Origin: Willaertia magna
Lineage: Eukaryota > Heterolobosea > Eutetramitea > Acrasida > Naegleriidae
Length of the DNA: 10,138 bases
NCBI GenBank assembly: GCA_902984215.1
Contig: CADWAF010000143.1
Location: 1 to 10,138, forward strand
Direction: 5' to 3'
Positions 1 through 7,200 of the stretch are shown piece after piece; positions within the stretch are counted from its first letter, which is position 1; each line of letters opens with the position of its first letter. A program made the position numbers and the translations under genes. The notes beneath the pieces are model-generated. The model had not been told where the DNA came from. It searched no databases and saw only the letters and a program-made list of their open reading frames with translations.

Positions 1-983
1 ACTGAACATTCCACTTCATTATTAAAAGTAGTAGGAGAAATACTACTTGACATGGTTGACATTGGAGCAAATGATGTAGTTGTTGTTGGAGGAGGAGGTG
101 CAGAAAATCCTTTACATTCCATCATTGGTGGTGGTGCTACCATTGATGAATAACAACTATTTACACTTGAAGGTGGAGGTGGCGCAAATGAATTATACTT
201 CATTGAACTCGTTGCTGTAGTTGCTGTAGTTGCTGTAGTAGTTGTAGTTGTAGTTGGTATACTACCCCCAAAGAAATCAAAATTATTATTATTATTGTTA
301 TTATTACCGCTGCCAAAACCACCACCACCAAAACTAAAACCGCTAAAGCCAACTGATTGATTTTGTTGTAATTTAAAATTTCTTTCCTTATTGACAATTA
401 CAGGCTTAAATTTTTCCTTTCGTTTTTCTTCATTTGCTTTATAACAAACTAATTGAACACCACCAACTTTTTCTTCACCAGTAACTTGCTTTTCAACAGA
501 ATAACCTGAACCTAAAGGCATTGCAACAAATTGTTTAATATAACCATCTCCTGCATTAATACCATCTAACCAAGGTTGTAATGGAGTTATGCAATAGTCT
601 TGTACTTCTCTTTCTTTTAGGCTTTCATCCCAACTTTCTCCGCTTAATGCATTCACTTTTCCTACGGCAACTTTTAAAGCATGTGGGTGTTGTTCCGATA
701 GGTTTAAGAATTCTAACCATAAGGCTTCTCTTTGGTATAAAGGGATGAATACTCCACCATGTTCTTTCCAATGTTCTGGAACTTTATCTAAATAGTCATC
801 TACTCGTTTAATTGGAAAGGAACCAAGGCTTGGAGGTAAAGGATAGATGTTATCATCATCTGGTATTCTTAAAGTTCTATGAAATGTTACGATTAAATAA
901 TCATTTTCTTCATCGTTTGGATTATAGAAAGTTAATTGATTGTTTTCAGTTTTAATTTTCAATCTATTATTATTGTCAGTCAT
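1..983 (-). CDS. Conserved protein with a bacterial-type N-terminal domain and low-complexity tail; 3' end outside window
   Basis: My own reading of the minus strand gives about 327 stop-free codons from ATG at 983 to the window edge. An in-frame TAA lies two codons upstream (990-992), so this is the first ATG of the frame. Residues 1-30 are polar. Residues about 31-181 form a compact domain with the landmarks YPLPPSLGSFPI (47-58), VDDYLDKVP, HGGVFIPLYQREALWLEF (75-92), VAVGKVNALSGE, QPWLDGINAGDGYIKQFVAMPLGSGY (136-161) and GGVQL (174-178). I associate this domain with uncharacterised bacterial (for example actinobacterial) and fungal proteins and know no biochemical function for it. From about 185 the chain changes: a short basic stretch, a Gly/Phe-rich patch (209-225), seven Asn, a Thr/Ala run (243-257) and Pro-rich clusters such as APPPP. 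No signal peptide or membrane segment is visible. GC is about 38% in the conserved part, far above the neighbour. The gene is surely real; its function is unknown. Confidence 0.85.
   Translation of the reverse strand, partial: MTDNNNRLKIKTENNQLTFYNPNDEENDYLIVTFHRTLRIPDDDNIYPLPPSLGSFPIKRVDDYLDKVPEHWKEHGGVFIPLYQREALWLEFLNLSEQHPHALKVAVGKVNALSGESWDESLKEREVQDYCITPLQPWLDGINAGDGYIKQFVAMPLGSGYSVEKQVTGEEKVGGVQLVCYKANEEKRKEKFKPVIVNKERNFKLQQNQSVGFSGFSFGGGGFGSGNNNNNNNNFDFFGGSIPTTTTTTTATTATTATSSMKYNSFAPPPPSSVNSCYSSMVAPPPMMECKGFSAPPPPTTTTSFAPMSTMSSSISPTTFNNEVECS
211..257. repeat. In-frame GTTGCTGTA / GTAGTT microsatellite
   Basis: Three perfect 9-base copies of GTTGCTGTA (211-219, 220-228, 229-237) run into a GTAGTT repeat. 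On the coding strand this writes the Thr/Ala run of the small gene's tail. It is in frame and therefore length-variable without breaking the gene. Coding microsatellites of this kind are common in dictyostelid proteins. Confidence 0.8.
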
Positions 984-989
984 GGCTAT

Positions 990-1055
990 TTATTGATCGT
1001 CAATGTTTTGAGCTTTTTTTTTAATGTTGATTGAAATTAGTTCATTTTCACTCAT
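990..1055 (-). other. Upstream ORF of 21 codons, in frame with the small gene
   Basis: ATG at 1053-1055 opens a 21-codon frame (MSENELISINIKKKAQNIDDQ without the last residue is its visible start) closed by TAA at 990-992, six bases before the ATG at 983 and in the same frame. Its ATG follows eight A residues, the A-rich context that dictyostelid start codons prefer, whereas the main ATG sits in TAGCC-ATG. It may be a translated regulatory uORF or chance leader sequence. Another reading is a mini-exon: a weak GTGAAA donor just after the uORF ATG and the ATAG acceptor before 983 would join in frame to give M-T-M-T-D. The donor is not the usual GTAAGT type, so I rate splicing as unlikely. Confidence 0.35.
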
Positions 1056-1093
1056 TTTTTTTTATCCAAAACTAATCGGGTATTGTGAACTAC

Positions 1094-1132
1094 AAAAAGG
1101 ACTTTACGTAAATAAAAAGGAATATTACGTAA
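1094..1132. promoter_or_regulatory. Tandem TTACGTAA palindromes in a near-duplicate unit
   Basis: Two perfect 8-base palindromes TTACGTAA lie at 1104-1111 and 1125-1132; the second extends to ATTACGTAAT (1124-1133). Their centres are 21 bases apart, two helical turns. Each is preceded by AAAAAGGA, so the unit at 1094-1111 recurs at 1114-1132 with one extra base. TTACGTAA is a classic bZIP-type half-site palindrome. They lie 121-150 bases upstream of the small gene's ATG and 49-78 bases upstream of the uORF ATG, a position consistent with promoter control of that gene. Binding is inferred. Confidence 0.5.
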
Positions 1133-1154
1133 TGCTTTTGTAAACAAAAAGTCC

Positions 1155-1160
1155 CACGTG
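1155..1160. promoter_or_regulatory. CACGTG (E-box/G-box) palindrome
   Basis: The hexamer CACGTG sits in CCCACGTGTTG, 23 bases beyond the TTACGTAA pair and also preceded by AAAAAG (1146-1151). It is the binding site type of bHLH and some bZIP factors. The sequence GTCCCACGTG is the most GC-rich ten bases of the gap. It lies about 172 bases upstream of the small gene's ATG. Function is inferred from placement and from its shared ACGT core with the two neighbouring sites. Confidence 0.4.
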
Positions 1161-1200
1161 TTGTTTTAATAAACAAAGGACATCAATTATTTAAAATATA

Positions 1201-1206
1201 TTTATT
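1201..1206 (-). terminator. AATAAA poly(A) signal of the sacsin-like gene
   Basis: On the minus strand AATAAA lies 24 bases after the TAG stop at 1231-1233, inside TTAAATAAATATATTTT. This is the canonical eukaryotic cleavage/polyadenylation signal in an AT-rich setting. It implies a very short 3' UTR, with the rest of the 247-base gap free to act as the upstream region of the next gene. Confidence 0.55.
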
Positions 1207-1230
1207 TAACACAACCATTAATTACATATG

Positions 1231-4200
1231 CTAATTTGTAATTTGTCTTTCATTATAATCTTCAACTTTTTTTTCTTGTTGTTGTCTCACTTGATGTTTT
1301 AAAATTCTATCAAAACTTAATAAAAACTCTTTTGAATGAATTGTTTCCATTAATCTTTCCTTCATCTCTTTCTTTTCATTACTTAACATTAGAACATTAT
1401 TTAAATTATTATTTAATGAATTTTGATTATTATTATTTAATAAATTTAAATTATTATTATCAACAGTGATATCCAATTGTTCATGAACTAAACTACTCAA
1501 AGTTTTTAATTGTAATTGATCAATATATTCAATTAATTGATTTGATAAAAAGTGAAAAATATTTTTCTTAATATTTTGATATAAAAATGGACTATCATTA
1601 ATTACAATGAAACGATGTGGAATTAATTCATTATTTGAATTTAATAAAAATGATCCTTCTAATGATTCTTGATATTCTTCAATTAATAATTTTATAATTT
1701 TTAAACTTAAATTAATTTCTAAATCATTTAATAAATAAACAATTTCATTTAATTGATTATTATTTAATTGTTTACTAATAATTTTATCTTCTTCAATTAT
1801 CATCACACCACCACTACTGCTACTGTCACTCTTCTTTTTTTTATTATTACCACCAATTATAGTAGTGTTACTATTATTATTACTATTTTTAGAATTATAA
1901 TTTATAGGTAATTGTAATTGTCTTAAAGTATATAAAATTTGATAACAAAACTCTTTAGATGGTAATTCTTGAATTTTCCATTTATCAAATAAAGGTTTAA
2001 ATTCCAAATATTCTTCTGGAACTTTACAAATATATGGAAAATAATTTTTAAATTTCCAAAATATTCTTGTTGGATATTGAAATTTATTTTCTGAAATTAA
2101 ATAAATAATTTTACGTTTTTCAAAATCAATAAATGTTCTATTTAAACAATGATTATTTAAATATCTATATATAGATAAAATTATTTGTTTCATTTTCTTT
2201 TTATATTCATCATTATTTAAATTATTATCATTTTGTAAAGTATCATTTTGTAAAGTATCATTATCCTCAGCTAATTTTTCTAAATGTCTAATTACAATTT
2301 TACTATCTGGTTTATTTGATTTTCTAACGTGATGTTGAATTAAATTTACAATTAATTCAAATGAAGAATTATAGATTGGTGATTGTGTAAATATTATATC
2401 TATATATTTTTCATTTTCTGCAATATTCATATTTGTAAAGAATTTTAATTGTTGATCTTGTTGTTTTTTTACAATGGTATTATTATTATTTGCCTGTTGT
2501 GTATTATTATATTTTAATCTTTTAATTATTTTTGTATAAAATTCAACATTATCAACGTTACTATTGTCAATTAAATTATTATTTATTGTAAAGTTATTAT
2601 TATTAAATAAATCAACATTATAAATATTAAATAAATTTGAAATTGGTAAAATATTATAATTTGACAAACGTGTCATAAATTCAGAATGATTAATAAATTT
2701 AGATTGATGTTGATATAAATGATCAAATAAAATTTTTGCCTTTTCAAATTTATCTTTTAATTTTTGTTTAAAATTTATATTATTATTATTTTTAGTTCTT
2801 AAAATTAATGAAATTGCTTTTTGTAATAAATTACATTCTTCTTCAAATCTTTTACAACATTCTTTTAAAATATTTATTGTAATCTCAGTTTGTAATCCCA
2901 TTTCTTTTAAATATTTAATCCATTCATCAGAATCAAAAAATGGTGATGGTGGAAAGAATATATTTTCACCACTATTGTCAATTGTGTAATTATTATTGTA
3001 AACATTTTCACTATTTTCATTATTTGGTTGTTGTAAAAATGTTTTAAAAAAATAATTTGTTGGATCACACAACTCTTTAGGTTTCTTTCCATTAATAAAT
3101 GGAATTTCTTGTAATGTTGATTTTAATCCATCTTTTAATCTTTTATTTTTAATAATAAAATTTAAATGTTCTAATTGTTGATTATTTGTTAATTCTTTAT
3201 TAAATTTAGGTAAAATAACTTCTTGATATAAAATTAAAATATTTGCATATTTTAATTGTAATGTTGAATATAAAGTTGATAAAGATGGATTATCTTTTAA
3301 AATAATTACTGAATTGTGTGGAATGGTTGGAATTTTAGATAAATCTTGATCTCTTGGTTCAATAAAGATTTTATAATTATTATTTCCTTTAAAGGAAGAT
3401 AAAGCTATAAAGTTATTATTATTTATAGTACTACTATTTATAGTATTTAAATTATTTATAGTAGTATTATTATAATTTATAGTTTCAAATAAAGGAAGTG
3501 TTTTTAATTTTTCTAAATCTTCTTTTGACATTAAAGATGGATTAAAATATGCTAATAATTTTCTCTTTTCTTCTACTGTTAATAATTGTAATAATTTTAA
3601 ATTATTATTTTGTAATCTTTTATTATTTTGTAATTGATCAATTAATAATAAAAGTAAATTGGATTCATCAAATGTAGTTGTACATTCTTGTAAACATGTC
3701 AAGTGTATTGCCATTGGATGAATGATTGAAAAATTTAATTTTTGTAAAATTTTTTCAATTAATTGAAATGCTTTTTGTTCTCTTTTTGTAATGAAAATTA
3801 CTTGTTTTGCTCTTTTCATAAAATATAATCTAATTTTATCATCCTGTTGTTGTAAATTATTATTTTCTAAAGAATTTTCTAAAGAATTATTTTGTAAAGA
3901 ATTTTGTAAAGAATTATTTTGTAAAGTATTGTCAATAATATTTGGTGACATTGCAGGAATAATTGCAAAATCTTCTAATAAAGAAGAAATGTTTACAATA
4001 TTATGTTTTAAAAATTCCTTTTCAATAAAATTTAAAACTTTTGTAACTAATTGTATCGTTTTTGAATTTTTATCAAATTCTAAATAAGGTAATTGATTAT
4101 TATTTGATGTAAAAATCAATTCAGGTAATGTATCTTTTAATAATTGTTTAATTGCATCAGCATTTAAATTTTTAATTGGTAATTTTTCAAATAATTCTGG

Positions 4201-7200
4201 TTGTAAAGTTTTAATCATTTTTACAAAAATTGTACTAATTAATTGATTGGATATTGAAGATAATAATAATTCACCAATATCTTCAGTATCTTCTAAATAA
4301 TAATATTGATTATTATTCATTATATTATTATCTAATAATAAATAATCATCATCTTCTTCTTCTTTATTATCCTTCTTATTAATACTATCCTTCTTCTTAT
4401 TATTAGAAGAAGAAGCATTAGATGATGATAAATAATCTAAAAAGAATGAAGATTGATAATCTTCCATTGACATTCCTTTTTTCTTCTTTCTATTTGTTAA
4501 TGTTGGTACTGTTATTACTTTCTTTTTTAATTGTTGTTGTTGTGATTGTTGTTTATTTTGAAAAGATAAAAACATGATGGATTGTTCTTTAAATAGTGGA
4601 ACTGGAAAGTATTCAAATTCTTCAGCGTTTTTTAAAATAATTTCTTCTTTTAATGTAAATTTCCAAATATTAAATAATAAATCAATTAAATTATCTTGTT
4701 CATTATTTTCATTATTATTCATTTCATTATTTTCATTGCTGTTTATTTCCTTATTATTTATTTGATTATTATTAATATTTTCCTTATTAAGAGTTATAAT
4801 AGAAGAAGCATCATTTTCCTTGTTGGGAATTAAATTTGTTTTTTTTAATTCAAGTAATAAATTGTGACGTGCTTTTGCATTTCTAAAATAATCTCTAATA
4901 TATTTTCTTACATTCTTTGAAGAAATAAATTCAATGGTATTATTATTTAATGTCATTGTTTGTAATGAATAATAAATTTTTAATTGATCAATTACTTCTT
5001 GTGGTAAAATACAAATTGGACAATTTATATAATTAATTAAAAAGTAATGTAATTGTTTTTTAGAATAAATTGTAAATCTTTCACGTGACACTCCTCTTGT
5101 ACCACTATTCATAAAATTACCACTCTTATTATTATTATTTAAATTATTATTATTATTATTACTATATTTAGATATATTATTATTTAAATTTAATAATTTA
5201 TCATAATCATCAGTTAATAAATCAAAAAGATATTGTTCTTGATTTGAAAAAGACATTGTATAAAATATTTTCATTTGTGATAATTCTGAATAAAATGGTT
5301 TTAAAATACTTCCAATTAAAGTATTTGTTCCAATTTTTGATGGAATTGGACATATTTTCATTAAATTATAAAATAATAATTGTTTTTGTTCTTTTGTTAA
5401 ATTTGTTGTATGAATAATATTTTTTACAATTATTGTAATACTATTTAAAAGTGATGGAACTATACAACTTGTAATTAATAATTGATTCCACTTATTTCTA
5501 GGATCTTTAACTGTAATGTTATTATTTTCTTCTTCTTCTTCTTCATTATTGTCATTTTCTTCTTCAGATTCATAATATTTCTTTTCATTTATTTTCTTTT
5601 TATTTTTATTGTCATCTTTCTTTTTGGCTGTGGCTGTGGTTGTGGTTGTGTTTGAACCAAATTTAGATTGCCAAATATCTCTTCTATTACTACCCAATTC
5701 AAAATAACCATTCATGTGAAATGCTAAACCAGTTTCTGTAGGTAATGGTAAGAATGAATAAGCTCTTCCATTAAGTGATGAATCTACATTCATTACTAAA
5801 CCACAATCATCTTCACTTTTATCACTTACTACATCACTACTTACTACATTACTTATTATACTATCATTATTATTATCACTAATACTATCACTAGTACTAT
5901 GATTATCATTATTATCATTCTTGTCATTAGTTATTGTTGTTGAATTAATTTTTGTAGCAATACTTCCAAATGGAATCATTCTATATTTCATTTGTTGTGT
6001 TTTTAAATTATCAATTGAAGTTTTCCAAATTTCAGAATATCCACCATTAATAATTGTACCACTAATTAACCATTTTTCTTTTTCAATTTTATTCTTTTCT
6101 TTAATTTCTAAATTTATAATTCCATTAAATATGGATTGATAATTTTTATTATTATTTAAATTTTTATTATTTAAATTATTGTATTCTTCTTCTTCTTCTT
6201 CTTGTTCGTTAGTTGTGACTTTTAATAATGCAGATTTTCTATTTTGTTTCTTTTTACTCTTCTTTTTAGATAATAATGATTGTTGTTGACTATGTAAAGT
6301 AGATTTTTGTAAACTATTAGATTTTTGTAATAAATTTTGTTGTTCTTGTTTTAAATTTAACATTGTATTTAATAATTCATTTTCCATTTCAATAATTTCT
6401 TTTGATTTCTTTACAGAAATATTTAATAATTCTTCCGTTTCATTTTCTGAATGTTTTATAAAAATTTTTATATTTTTAATATTTTTTAAAAATAATAAAC
6501 AATGTTTTGCTTCTTTTACAAAACTTTCTAATTGTTCCATAATATTTAAATGTGTCCAAAAACTTTTTGAAATTTTACTTTGTTCAGCTAATTGCCTTGT
6601 TCTTAATGGTAATCTTATCATTGTACCATTTAATCCAGTGTTTTCTTCTATACCTTCCTTATTTGTTAAATTATCATTTTTAGAAAATAAATCATTATTT
6701 AAAATTGATGTTTGTTGTAAAAATGGACTTAATTGATCATTAAAACTTTGATAAAATCCTTGATTTAAATATCTATACATTCTTCCAGGATGATTCATTG
6801 AACTTCCTTTAATAAAACAAGCATGTGGATCTAATACTAATAATTTATCACCAGTTAAAATAAATGGTAAATCAGTAAAGTGATAAACTGAATTAAATCC
6901 TAATGAAAATCTACCAATTTTATTTAATTCTTTTAATTTAGTACCTACTCCCAAGTTTTGTAAAGATTTTATATCTTCTTGTGTAAATTTATTATTATTA
7001 TAAATTATTAAGGAAGGTCCTTGAAATGGTTCTAAATTTTTATTAAATAAAGTATTGGTATTGTAATGATTACGATCGTAAATTACAATAAATTCATTTG
7101 CATTTGCATCTTCTGCATTTTGTAATAATTCTTTAAAAATTGAACTTTCCGTAAATGGATAATCATTTAAAATATTTGAAATTCTAGTTGTCAATAATTC

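Noticed and set aside
200..397. 65-codon minus-strand frame rich in Leu/Val/Ile
   Set aside because: It lies in another frame over the Asn/Thr-coding microsatellites of the small gene; its composition is what such repeats give out of frame.
984..1230. A tRNA or small RNA gene in the gap
   Set aside because: No cloverleaf, no A/B-box-like pair and no long stem was found; the gap is explained by the poly(A) signal, ACGT sites and uORF.
2907..3092. 61-codon minus-strand frame
   Set aside because: Overlaps the giant gene in a different frame across the conserved FFPPSPFFDSDEW block; no own features.
3791..4087. 98-codon plus-strand frame with CKEFCKEL repeats
   Set aside because: Antisense of the LQN repeat array; the periodic Cys/Lys pattern is a by-product of the 12/15-base units.
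4574..4765. 63-codon plus-strand frame
   Set aside because: Antisense of an Asn/Glu-rich insert of the giant protein; no independent coding signal.
5028..5070. CPIC near residue 1700 as a zinc-binding or RING motif
   Set aside because: Only one Cys pair is present; no second pair or His follows at zinc-finger spacing.
1661..5700. Possible introns in the low-complexity inserts of the giant gene
   Set aside because: Inserts keep the frame, have no GTAAGT-type donors that I could see at their edges, and are written in regular codons such as AAT, AAA, GAA and TCA.
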